Positions 1 through 5,197 of a stretch of 5,197 nucleotides of DNA are shown here, in pieces. The position numbers were made by a program, and so were the translations under genes. The notes under the pieces are model-generated. The model ran no database searches. It was not told the origin of the DNA and was given only the letters and a program-made list of their open reading frames with translations. This DNA comes from Planctomycetota bacterium. Its GTDB lineage: Bacteria; Planctomycetota; SZUA-567. The DNA lies in NCBI GenBank assembly GCA_031270145.1, contig JAISYD010000200.1:1-5197 (forward strand). Direction: 5' to 3'. Within the stretch, counting starts at the first letter, position 1, and each line of letters opens with the position of its first letter.

Positions 1-1188
1 GTCGCGTCGCAGATTGGCGACAACGCCATCTCCCTTCTGGCCCTGGCGGAAGCCTATATGGAACTCAACCGTCCCGACGACGCCGTCGACGCCATCCGCC
101 GGGCCCGGCGGATGGAACCCTGGAACAACCGCGTCGCGAATATCGGCGGCGTTCTGGAAAGCGTTGCCGCCAAGGCGGCGGAAGCGGTCGCCAAGCAGGA
201 TACCCGATCCGGCGGCGAGCCGGGCGAAGCCGACCCCTCCGGACGGGGGCAGGCGGCCAGGAGTGCCGGTCGCGCCGTGGGCGCCGCTTATTACCGCCGT
301 CCGGCGGCGCCACCCATGGAAGACGGCCCGGATTCGAGCCAAGGCGACGACTATCGTTTCGCCTCAGCCGCCGGCGCCAATCCCAACTTCCGGCCGGACC
401 GCGACGGCGGCCGGAAAATCATCGTCCAGCCCGGCGATCGTATTCGGGTCCGCCTTGACGGCGGTGTCAGGTTGGAGGAGCGGGGCGGAGGGATGCAGGA
501 TATCCAGGCGATTGTCGAACCCGCCCGGACTCCCGGTCGGCCGGTTCATCCAGTCACCGTGGTACGGTTGCCTGAGGCTATCGGAGCCAGATCCTCGCTG
601 CGTCTGCCAGCGTCCGCCGGCAATGGCGCCGGCGCCGGGGCCGAAGCCCTGGATCTTGGCTACAACTCCGGTTCCGGCAATATGCTTGACGCCGGGAAGC
701 CGGACCTGGGCGAACCGCTTGAAAGCCAGGCCGCCATCGACGGGCCTTGGTATGCCGAAGAACCGGAAGTCTGGAACTACGAAACTTTTGAGTCGGATTC
801 GCCAATCAGCATGATCAAGCCGGGGGAGGGGGCTTACGCCTCGCTTTCCCCGGCCTCGAAGAGCATTCCCGCTAGGGAGAGGGATGAACGTATTCCCCCC
901 GCCTTCAACTTCGATCCCGGAGTTTCGCCGCTGCTTATCGCCGATTTGCGCGCGCCGGACAGTTCGTTTGTCCGGATGCCGACCCGCAACGCCAACCTCT
1001 TCCGCTCGAAGTCCGGCGGCGGTAGGCAGCCGGCCGAGATCATTGAGAAGGAACCGGCTCCGGTTCCGTCCGTCCCCGACTTGTCTGGCATGATTCCGCC
1101 GGACGCCGCCGCCCCCAGGGCCGAGGTGCGCCTGCCCTCGTCCTCCCGCGGGGTGGGCATGGCGAGCGACTTTGCGCCCGGCGCCTGA
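1..1188 (+). CDS. TPR-containing protein with long disordered C-terminal region (5' end outside window)
   Basis: The frame is open from base 1, so the gene starts upstream; 395 residues are visible before the TGA stop. Residues ~12-43 fit one tetratricopeptide (TPR) repeat: A16, Y19, L22 and A28, then A35 and P40 near its end (segment ending RRMEPWNN). A short Ala/Lys-rich helix follows (~52-66). The remaining ~320 residues are rich in Gly, Pro, Ala, Ser and Arg, with no recognisable domain. The one ordered-looking island is ~139-160 (IIVQPGDRIRVRLDGG), which could be a short beta segment. No membrane helix is seen. TPR repeats usually mediate protein-protein contacts, so a scaffold or assembly role is plausible but inferred. 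More TPRs probably lie upstream, since the window enters mid-domain. An internal ATG at 58 lies inside the TPR and is not a credible start. The HAD gene follows after 45 bp on the same strand. Coding status is fairly sure; function is unknown. Confidence 0.8.
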   Translation, partial: VASQIGDNAISLLALAEAYMELNRPDDAVDAIRRARRMEPWNNRVANIGGVLESVAAKAAEAVAKQDTRSGGEPGEADPSGRGQAARSAGRAVGAAYYRRPAAPPMEDGPDSSQGDDYRFASAAGANPNFRPDRDGGRKIIVQPGDRIRVRLDGGVRLEERGGGMQDIQAIVEPARTPGRPVHPVTVVRLPEAIGARSSLRLPASAGNGAGAGAEALDLGYNSGSGNMLDAGKPDLGEPLESQAAIDGPWYAEEPEVWNYETFESDSPISMIKPGEGAYASLSPASKSIPARERDERIPPAFNFDPGVSPLLIADLRAPDSSFVRMPTRNANLFRSKSGGGRQPAEIIEKEPAPVPSVPDLSGMIPPDAAAPRAEVRLPSSSRGVGMASDFAPGA

Positions 1189-1212
1189 CGCCGCCAGGAT
1201 TCGCGCTTCCCG

Positions 1213-1235
1213 CCCTTTTAAAATGGGAATCCCAT
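1213..1235 (+). promoter_or_regulatory. Two overlapping inverted repeats covering the HAD gene's ribosome-binding site and start codon
   Basis: CCC (1213-1215) with TTTTAAAA (1216-1223) and GGG (1225-1227) forms one imperfect dyad with a single unpaired T. ATGGG (1223-1227) and CCCAT (1231-1235) form a second, perfect 5-bp dyad with an AAT loop. The shared GGG is also the only Shine-Dalgarno-like sequence for the ATG at 1234. In mRNA the second hairpin would hide both the ribosome-binding site and AU of the start codon, while the first would compete for the same GGG. The repeats are seen directly; a regulatory role is inference. The stems are short and could be chance. Confidence 0.3.
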
Positions 1236-1911
1236 GCAGGAAATGGACGGCATACTCTGCGATCTTGACGGAACGCTGGTGGATTCTGAAAAATATCACC
1301 TTGAAGCCTGGAATATCCTGGTCGCCCGCGTCGGCTTCCATCCCGACGCCAAATGGAATCTGGATTGCATCGGCCTTCCCGACGTCCGCACCGCTGAAAA
1401 AGCCTGCCGGCTTTTCCCCGGTTTCCGGCAAATCGCCAATCCGCTGGCGGCGAAAGATGAAATCTTCCGTGATTTGATTATCCGGGCCGGCGTCGACTTG
1501 CTTTTCCCCGGCGTTGAGGAAAGGCTGGGACGCCTCGCCGCCGCCGGCCTCCGCCTTGCCGTCGGCACCAACAGCATAAGGCGCAACACGCTCACCAGCC
1601 TAGAAGCGGCCGGATTGCGCCGCTTTTTCCAGGAGATAGTCACCCTGGATTCGGTGGCCAACGGCAAACCGGCCCCCGACATCTATCTTGCCGCCGCGCA
1701 CCGCCTGGGCCTGGCTCCGGAAAATTGCGTCGTCCTGGAAGACTCGCCGGCCGGCGTTGTTTCCGGCAAGGCGGCGGGCTGCCTGGTGTTTGGCGTCATG
1801 AACACCTGGACCGCCGACCGCTTGTCGGGCGCGGATCGCTTTTTCGCCGATACGGTGGGCGCCCTGGATTGGATCTGGTCGGAAAAAACGAGGAGGGGGG
1901 GCGATCCATGA
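1234..1911 (+). CDS. HAD-superfamily subfamily IA hydrolase (beta-phosphoglucomutase/phosphatase-like)
   Basis: A 225-residue protein with all four HAD motifs in order. Motif I is DLDGTLVDS (nucleophile D10, acid/base D12). Motif II is VGTNS (T112). Motif III is the lysine of GKPAPD (K145). Motif IV is VLEDSPAG (E169, D170). Residues ~18-90 between motifs I and II are the right size for a helical C1 cap. GKPAPDIY and EDSPAGV are typical of the group containing beta-phosphoglucomutase, 2-deoxyglucose-6-phosphatase and phosphoglycolate phosphatase. Members are cytosolic Mg-dependent phosphatases or phosphomutases acting through an aspartyl-phosphate; the substrate cannot be told here. Length is normal and nothing is missing. 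The ATG at 1234 has GGGA at 1225-1228, five bases upstream. An in-frame ATG at 1243 also precedes motif I, but its AGGA is only one base away, so 1234 is preferred. The stop overlaps the next gene's start (ATGA), suggesting translational coupling. Confidence 0.92.
   Translation: MQEMDGILCDLDGTLVDSEKYHLEAWNILVARVGFHPDAKWNLDCIGLPDVRTAEKACRLFPGFRQIANPLAAKDEIFRDLIIRAGVDLLFPGVEERLGRLAAAGLRLAVGTNSIRRNTLTSLEAAGLRRFFQEIVTLDSVANGKPAPDIYLAAAHRLGLAPENCVVLEDSPAGVVSGKAAGCLVFGVMNTWTADRLSGADRFFADTVGALDWIWSEKTRRGGDP
1891..1900 (+). promoter_or_regulatory. Ribosome-binding site deciding the start of the membrane-protein gene
   Basis: AGGAGG at 1891-1896, followed by more G, lies inside the 3' end of the HAD gene, 11 bases before the ATG at 1908. 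The spacing is long if AGGAGG pairs, but shifting into the G run shortens it. It supports a start at 1908, which makes the ATGA overlap with the HAD stop, rather than any of the long in-frame extension that reads back through the HAD gene. Confidence 0.65.
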
Positions 1912-2750
1912 GCCATGAGGTTGACAACTTTTTTGAGACGGAATTCCAAAAATTCGTCTTCGCGCGGGTGCGCCCGGCCCTGGAAGACGCGATTGCGCGG
2001 AAGAACCGGTTGTTTCGGCGTTCCCTGGGCGCCGGCGCGGCGGCGACCTTGTTTTCCGCCGCTTTGATTTGGCTGTTCATCCAATCGTACCGGGAATTAT
2101 TCGGACTGATGAGCTTTTCGTTGCGGCTGTTCATCTTTCTCCCCGCGCTATCGCTTGGCGTCGTGCTCGGAAGCATGTCTTATCTTGTCCTGCTGAAAAG
2201 GATGATGGACAAACTGCGGCTCTCCATACTCGACAACCTGGCTGTTTTCATCGATCCCTGCCTGTCGATCACTTCTGGCGGCCTTCCTGGCTGGGAGGGA
2301 GCGCCGGGGGGCGGTTTCCCGGAGGAGGCGGGCAAGACCAGTTTCGGTAAGGAAGTGTTTGCCGGCGTCAGGAAGGGGGTCGAGGTGCGGCTTTCCAGCG
2401 TCAGGCTGCCTCCGGACAAGGGCAAGGCCGTTTCTTCCGCTTTAGCCAGGGTGGGAGTTGTCGCTCAAGTCCGCTTTCCCGGCGCTTTGGCCGGCTTTGA
2501 ATTCGGCCGGGCGTTTTTGTCTAGGCTGAACGGCGAGCGGGAACGGCGGGGCATTGATTTTTCCCACCGTTTGGAGCAAAATGTGTTGAGCTTGATCTTG
2601 TTGCGCCCGGCCGGGGCTGACGCCGCCTTGAGGCCGCTTGACAATATGGATTTGGAACAATACCGGGCCTTTTGGCTTGACGCCCGCCTCTGCCTGGAAG
2701 CGGCGGACGATTTGGCGGAATGGGCGTCTGGCGGGGGGAAGGCCGGCTGA
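1908..2750 (+). CDS. Membrane protein with two N-terminal helices, DUF3137-like layout, unknown function
   Basis: A 280-residue protein starting MSHEVDNFFETEFQ. Residues ~5-38 form a charged amphipathic helix. Two hydrophobic segments follow, ~41-60 and ~72-96, separated by a short loop. After KRMMDKLR comes a soluble C-terminal region (~100-280) with a Gly-rich loop (~124-142) and a beta-rich stretch (~145-205). By eye the order (F-x-x-x-F-rich leader, two close helices, conserved-looking IDPCLSI, soluble tail) recalls DUF3137-type proteins, whose function is not known. This is a weak resemblance, not a motif match. The frame also reads back to 1725, but that part is the shadow of the HAD gene. 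The ATG at 1908 has an AGGAGG and overlaps the HAD stop by four bases, so the two genes are probably co-translated. No signal peptidase site is evident. Good coding confidence, low functional confidence. Confidence 0.85.
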   Translation: MSHEVDNFFETEFQKFVFARVRPALEDAIARKNRLFRRSLGAGAAATLFSAALIWLFIQSYRELFGLMSFSLRLFIFLPALSLGVVLGSMSYLVLLKRMMDKLRLSILDNLAVFIDPCLSITSGGLPGWEGAPGGGFPEEAGKTSFGKEVFAGVRKGVEVRLSSVRLPPDKGKAVSSALARVGVVAQVRFPGALAGFEFGRAFLSRLNGERERRGIDFSHRLEQNVLSLILLRPAGADAALRPLDNMDLEQYRAFWLDARLCLEAADDLAEWASGGGKAG

Positions 2751-2791
2751 GGCGGGAAGCTTCCTGGCGCAATCCGTCCGAAAGGGGAAAA

Positions 2792-3313
2792 ATGGATCCG
2801 CAGGTGGCGTTGGTCATGGGGAGCTATTCCGACTATCACAAGCTGGATTCGGCCTTGGAGGTTTTCAAGGAATTCGCGGTTGAATTCGAGATCCGGGTGC
2901 TGTCGGCCCATCGGACGCCGGACGAGACGGCGGAATTCGCCAAAACGGCCGAAAGCCGTGGAGTGAAGGTCATTATCGCCGCCGCCGGCGGCGCCGCCCA
3001 CCTGCCTGGGGTGATCGCCGCCCATACGATTATCCCGGTGATTGGCGTACCCATTGCCAACGAGGCTCTGGGCGGCCTGGACAGCCTGCTCTCCATGACC
3101 CAGATGCCGGGCGGCATTCCCGTGGCCGTAATGTCGGCTGGCGGCGGCGGGGCGCAAAACGCCGCCTTGATGGCCATAGCCATCCTCGCCATCGGCAATT
3201 CAAGCCTAGGGGAAATGCTGAAAACCTATCGCCGACTCATGGCCGCCAAGGTGTTGGAGCGCGACTCGGCGCTGCAATGGAAGTCCAGTGAGCATCAGGC
3301 GCAAAAATTATAG
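2792..3313 (+). CDS. purE: PurE, N5-carboxyaminoimidazole ribonucleotide mutase
   Basis: A 173-residue cytosolic enzyme of de novo purine synthesis. It converts N5-CAIR to 4-carboxy-AIR (class I), the step before SAICAR synthetase; class II members carboxylate AIR directly. Family signatures run the full length: MGSYSD (9-14), SAHRTPDET (38-46, catalytic-type H40), AAAGGAAHLPG (63-73), PVIGVP (82-87), LDSLLSMTQMPGGIPVAV (96-113) and QNAALMAIAILA (122-133). These look closer to class I, in which case a purK would be expected elsewhere, as none is here. SAGGGGAQ (115-122) differs from the more usual AIGxAGAxN pattern. The ATG at 2792 has AAAGGGGA just upstream and begins right at the conserved strand. 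The frame extends back to 2720, but those residues are not PurE-like. Length is normal. The gap from the previous gene is 41 bp with no obvious promoter, and the 3' end overlaps the dGTPase gene by 26 bp. Confidence 0.96.
   Translation: MDPQVALVMGSYSDYHKLDSALEVFKEFAVEFEIRVLSAHRTPDETAEFAKTAESRGVKVIIAAAGGAAHLPGVIAAHTIIPVIGVPIANEALGGLDSLLSMTQMPGGIPVAVMSAGGGGAQNAALMAIAILAIGNSSLGEMLKTYRRLMAAKVLERDSALQWKSSEHQAQKL
3279..3283 (+). promoter_or_regulatory. Ribosome-binding site for the GTG start of the dGTPase-like gene
   Basis: GGAAG lies within the purE coding sequence, four bases before the GTG at 3288. It is modest, but it supports the GTG start over the in-frame ATG at 3348. That ATG has no purine-rich sequence at a useful distance and would remove the family's N-terminal LAP segment. 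Confidence 0.45.
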
Positions 3314-4439
3314 CGGGCACAGACTGCTCGCGCCGCTTTCCGACCATATGCTGCCGGCGGCCCAGCGGGCCGGGGCGGGCCGGGGGCGGCGGCATCCCGA
3401 GCCGGAACACCCTAGGCGCAACCCTTACGAGCGGGATCGTGACCGCATCATCCATTCCGCCGCCTTCCGCCGCCTGGAGTATAAGACGCAAGTCTTTGTC
3501 AACGGCGAGGGCGACAATTACCGCACTCGGCTGACCCACACCCTGGAAGTGACCCAGTTGGCCCGCGCCATCGCCAGGGGCTTGCGGCTTAACGAGGATT
3601 TGGCCGAGGCCGCCGCCCTGTCGCACGATCTCGGCCATACGCCCTTCGGCCATGCCGGAGAGCGCGAACTGGACAGCCTGATGTCCGGAGCCGGCGGCTT
3701 CAACCACAACCGCCAGGGGTTGCGGGTGGTCGATGTGTTGGAAAAGCGCTACGCCGATTTTGCCGGCCTCAATCTCTGCCATGAGGTGCGCGAGGCTTTT
3801 GTCCGCCATGGCGGCTCCGCCGTGGCGGAAGGGCAGGACGAGTTCCCTAAGTATGACGCTCCTTTGCTGGAGGTGGCGGCCAGCATGGCCGCCGACGACA
3901 TAGCCTATCTGGCGCATGATGTCGACGATGGTCTGTTCAGCGGCATGCTGAGCGCGGCCATGCTGGAGGGGGAGGCGTTATGGCGTCAGGCTTTCTCTCA
4001 GTCAGGCTTGGCCGGCCTGACCCCCTCGCTCCAGCGGACCGAGGGGGTCAGACGGCTCATCAATTTGTTGGTCACGGATCTGTTGGCGGAAAGCGGGAAA
4101 AACATCGTGCGCCTGAAGCTGGACAGTACGGAGGCGGTCAGGGAAGCCGGAGGCGGGGCGGTGGCTTTTTCGCCCGAGGTGGAAAAAGACAAAAACAGCC
4201 TGAAAACCTTCCTGGCCCGGAACTTTTATCGCCATCCCGCCGTGTCCGCCGTCATGGAGGAGGCGAGGACGCGCTTGCGGCAATTGTTCGACTTTTATTC
4301 GGCCGATGCCGGCAACCTGCCGGAGGAATATCGGGCCATCGCCGCGGGCGACGGAGTTCCCAGAGCCGCCGCCGACTATATCGCCGGCATGACCGATCGT
4401 TTCGCCATCGAGGAATGGAGGAAAAGGGTGGGCGGATAG
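3288..4439 (+). CDS. dgt: Deoxyguanosinetriphosphate triphosphohydrolase-like protein (HD domain)
   Basis: A 383-residue cytosolic HD-superfamily enzyme. The family hydrolyses dNTPs, classically dGTP, to the deoxynucleoside and triphosphate, limiting dNTP pools. The N-terminal signature is present: GRGRRHPEPEH, then NPYERDRDRIIHSAAFRRLEYKTQVF (46-70). The metal-binding set is intact: H84 in RTRLTHTLEV, H113 and D114 in SHDLGHTPFGHAG, and D204 in ADDIAYLAHDVDDG. Further family marks are GFNHNRQGLRVV (137-148), KTFLARNFYRHPAV (306-319) and DYIAGMTDRFAIEE (363-376). Length fits the shorter, non-E. coli type (type 2-like); the preferred nucleotide cannot be read from sequence. The start is a GTG at 3288 inside purE, giving a 26-bp overlap and likely coupled translation. 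An ATG at 3348 is possible, but the upstream LLAPLSDH resembles the family's LxPYA leader, favouring the GTG. A terminator follows the stop. Confidence 0.94.
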   Translation: MSIRRKNYSGHRLLAPLSDHMLPAAQRAGAGRGRRHPEPEHPRRNPYERDRDRIIHSAAFRRLEYKTQVFVNGEGDNYRTRLTHTLEVTQLARAIARGLRLNEDLAEAAALSHDLGHTPFGHAGERELDSLMSGAGGFNHNRQGLRVVDVLEKRYADFAGLNLCHEVREAFVRHGGSAVAEGQDEFPKYDAPLLEVAASMAADDIAYLAHDVDDGLFSGMLSAAMLEGEALWRQAFSQSGLAGLTPSLQRTEGVRRLINLLVTDLLAESGKNIVRLKLDSTEAVREAGGGAVAFSPEVEKDKNSLKTFLARNFYRHPAVSAVMEEARTRLRQLFDFYSADAGNLPEEYRAIAAGDGVPRAAADYIAGMTDRFAIEEWRKRVGG

Positions 4440-4448
4440 CGGGACGGG

Positions 4449-4470
4449 GCGGCTTCCCGGGAAACGCCGC
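4449..4470. repeat. Inverted repeat just after the dGTPase-like gene
   Basis: GCGGC (4449-4453) pairs with GCCGC (4466-4470), and the centre holds the perfect palindrome TTCCCGGGAA (4454-4463), with AC unpaired. There is no T tract, so it is not itself an intrinsic terminator. It may stabilise the mRNA 3' end ahead of the terminator at 4482, or be chance in GC-rich DNA. Confidence 0.35.
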
Positions 4471-4481
4471 GGGGTATGAAA

Positions 4482-4519
4482 GCCAGGCCAGGCTTGGGGA
4501 CCTGGCCTTCGGCATTTTT
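4482..4519 (+). terminator. Intrinsic terminator between convergent genes
   Basis: AGGCCAGG (4485-4492) and CCTGGCCT (4501-4508) form a perfect 8-bp stem with an 8-base loop. GCC (4482-4484) can extend it with GGC (4511-4513) past a two-base bulge. ATTTTT follows at 4514-4519. It sits 43 bp after the dGTPase-like stop and closes the rightward gene run. From the other strand the same stem follows the 61-residue gene's stop, but the T tract there is only TTTCAT. Bidirectional use is therefore possible but weaker. Confidence 0.8.
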
Positions 4520-4535
4520 GGGCCTTGCCCGTCGA

Positions 4536-4721
4536 TTAAGCGTAGGCGTCGACGAACAATCCCTTGGCCTCGCTGACGGCGCGGCCGGCATTCTCGGCCG
4601 CCTGCATGGGCAACAGTTTTTTCGCCATGTCAAGCTGGGCTTGGTTCGCCGCGTTCAGCGTCTGGATTCCCGCCCCCACCATCCCGGTGTAGGGGGAACT
4701 TCCCGCAGCATTGACGTTCAT
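4536..4721 (-). CDS. Small protein of unknown function (61 residues)
   Basis: Starts MNVNAAGSSPYTGMVGAG and ends FVDAYA. After a flexible, Gly/Ser-containing first ~18 residues, residues ~18-55 look like one or two amphipathic helices rich in Ala and Gln, with AQLDMAKKLL (28-37). There is no signal peptide, Cys or membrane segment. The start at 4721 is well fixed by GGGAGGG six bases upstream. The frame continues back to a TTG at 4799, but that has no ribosome-binding site and the next ATG overlaps the GGGAGGG. A very weak resemblance in size and composition to small YjfB-type putative motility proteins can be seen. I would not name it on that basis. The gene converges on the dGTPase-like gene and lies 122 bp downstream of another leftward gene, so it may be co-transcribed with it or have its own promoter. 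Confidence 0.75.
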   Translation of the reverse strand: MNVNAAGSSPYTGMVGAGIQTLNAANQAQLDMAKKLLPMQAAENAGRAVSEAKGLFVDAYA

Positions 4722-4727
4722 AAAAAT

Positions 4728-4734
4728 CCCTCCC
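4728..4734 (-). promoter_or_regulatory. Strong ribosome-binding site of the 61-residue gene
   Basis: On the minus strand GGGAGGG is followed by ATTTTT and then ATG, a six-base spacing. It is the main reason for choosing the short start at 4721 and the best evidence that this small gene is translated. Confidence 0.75.
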
Positions 4735-4806
4735 ATAGCCAACGATTTTCCGTCCCAAGCGGAAATGAACTGCTCGCCGGCGACGCCGCTGGAAAGCAAT
4801 CCACGA

Positions 4807-4818
4807 CCGTATTAACGG
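4807..4818. repeat. Short dyad in the spacer between the two leftward genes
   Basis: CCGT and ACGG flank ATTA, and one more outer base pair is possible past a mismatch, giving an imperfect 16-bp dyad. It lies ~90 bp before the start of the 61-residue gene, where an operator could sit. Nothing else supports that, and no convincing -35/-10 pair was found in 4722-4843. Confidence 0.2.
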
Positions 4819-4843
4819 ACGCGGAAGGAGGAAGTTGAATTTT

Positions 4844-5167
4844 TTATCGTCGGGAGAGGATTTTCCCGTTCTGATCCAGCAACACCTTTTGCCTGGTTCT
4901 TTTGCCGCCGGAATGCACCACCACGTCGGCTAGCCAGTTGCGGCCCTCGCGGGTCATTTCCAGCACCTCCACCTTGGCCCGGGGATCCTCGGCGTAGAGG
5001 GCGGTTAGTTCGGGCTCGGCATATTTTTTGATGTAGTAACTGGAACTCCTGGCCGCCTGCCTGCGACTTTGGTTGGCGGCGAAATCGCCAAGGCAACCGG
5101 GAGCGAAGGCGACGGCAAGCAAAATCCACAAGGCGAGCAAGGCCGCGCCGCGCGACAAATAAAACAT
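4844..5167 (-). CDS. Small exported or lipoprotein-like protein of unknown function (107 residues)
   Basis: The N-terminus has a signal-like layout: MFYLSRG, then a hydrophobic core LLALWILLAVAFA (~10-22), then PGC with C25. A lipobox would read A-P-G-C; Pro at -2 is unusual, so lipoprotein modification is uncertain. Cleavage by signal peptidase I, or an uncleaved anchor, are the alternatives. The mature part (~26-107) is polar: an Arg/Ser-rich stretch (34-43), YYIKKYAEPELTALY, then alternating hydrophobic residues VEVLEMTREGRNWLADVVV, ending KVLLDQNGKILSRR. The last ~40 residues look like a small antiparallel beta sheet. The ATG at 5167 is well supported by GGAGGAGGG at about seven bases. 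No family is recognised. Likely role is in the cell envelope, from the signal sequence only. It is upstream of, and on the same strand as, the 61-residue gene, with a 122-bp spacer. Confidence 0.82.
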   Translation of the reverse strand: MFYLSRGAALLALWILLAVAFAPGCLGDFAANQSRRQAARSSSYYIKKYAEPELTALYAEDPRAKVEVLEMTREGRNWLADVVVHSGGKRTRQKVLLDQNGKILSRR

Positions 5168-5174
5168 TCCCCGT

Positions 5175-5183
5175 CCCTCCTCC
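5175..5183 (-). promoter_or_regulatory. Ribosome-binding site of the 107-residue gene
   Basis: GGAGGAGGG on the minus strand lies seven bases before the ATG at 5167, a near-ideal Shine-Dalgarno that fixes this start. The window ends 14 bases further on, so any promoter lies outside. Confidence 0.8.
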
Positions 5184-5197
5184 GTTTTTGAGCGCCG

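Noticed and set aside
1219..1224. TAAAAT as a -10 promoter element before the HAD gene
   Set aside because: No -35-like sequence at the right distance, and transcription would begin almost at the start codon.
364..1431. A 355-codon open frame on the minus strand
   Set aside because: It lies opposite the TPR tail and the HAD gene's conserved motif I region. GC-rich codons leave few stops on the opposite strand, and its product shows no domain.
1725..1907. N-terminal extension of the membrane protein
   Set aside because: It overlaps HAD motif IV in another frame, is Arg/Gly-rich, and has a much better start at 1908 with AGGAGG and an ATGA overlap.
2465..3157. A 230-codon minus-strand frame opposite the membrane protein and purE
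   Set aside because: purE is unmistakable on the other strand here; the product is low-complexity Arg/Pro/Ser-rich shadow sequence.
3237..3917. A 226-codon minus-strand frame opposite the dGTPase-like gene
   Set aside because: The plus strand carries all the HD metal ligands through this stretch; the minus frame has no family features.
4722..4799. N-terminal extension of the 61-residue protein from a TTG
   Set aside because: No ribosome-binding site precedes 4799, whereas GGGAGGG lies six bases before the ATG at 4721.
4476..4838. A 120-codon plus-strand frame
   Set aside because: It runs through the terminator and antisense to the 61-residue gene, with no ribosome-binding site or recognisable domain.
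4851..4868. Possible terminator hairpin (CGGGA ... TCCCG) near the end of the 107-residue gene
   Set aside because: The stem is only 5 bp, lies inside the coding sequence, and on the minus strand is followed by an A tract rather than a T tract.

Overview
This window is GC-rich (roughly 60% or more by eye), densely coding bacterial chromosome. It holds two ordinary housekeeping genes (purE and a dGTPase-like gene), a HAD phosphatase and four proteins of unknown function. I see no insertion sequence, phage gene, tRNA, rRNA, CRISPR array or integration scar. The tight spacing, strong purine-rich ribosome-binding sites and GC-ending codons fit a Gram-negative, proteobacterium-like genome (a Desulfobacterota/Deltaproteobacteria-type organism is one guess). 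No gene here is diagnostic, so the taxon is left open.

Layout: five genes run rightward from 1 to 4439. They are (1) the 3' part of a TPR-containing protein with a long disordered tail, (2) a HAD-family phosphatase, (3) a two-helix membrane protein that overlaps the HAD gene by an ATGA junction, (4) purE, and (5) a dGTPase-like HD-domain hydrolase that starts on a GTG inside the end of purE. Intergenic gaps are 45 and 41 bp and two junctions overlap, so all five could be read as one transcript. This run ends at a strong hairpin-plus-T-tract terminator at 4482-4519.

Two small genes converge on that terminator from the right: a 61-residue protein of unknown function (4536-4721) and a 107-residue exported or lipoprotein-like protein (4844-5167). 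Both have very good Shine-Dalgarno sequences that fix their starts.

Working together: PurE acts in de novo purine synthesis and the dGTPase-like enzyme hydrolyses dNTPs, so genes 4 and 5 join nucleotide supply with nucleotide pool control. The HAD enzyme could act on a sugar phosphate or nucleotide, but its substrate cannot be read from the sequence. The TPR protein and the membrane protein have no evident link to nucleotide metabolism. I did not find a convincing new biological system. The most useful leads are the uncharacterised membrane protein, the 61-residue protein, and competing inverted repeats over the HAD gene's start.
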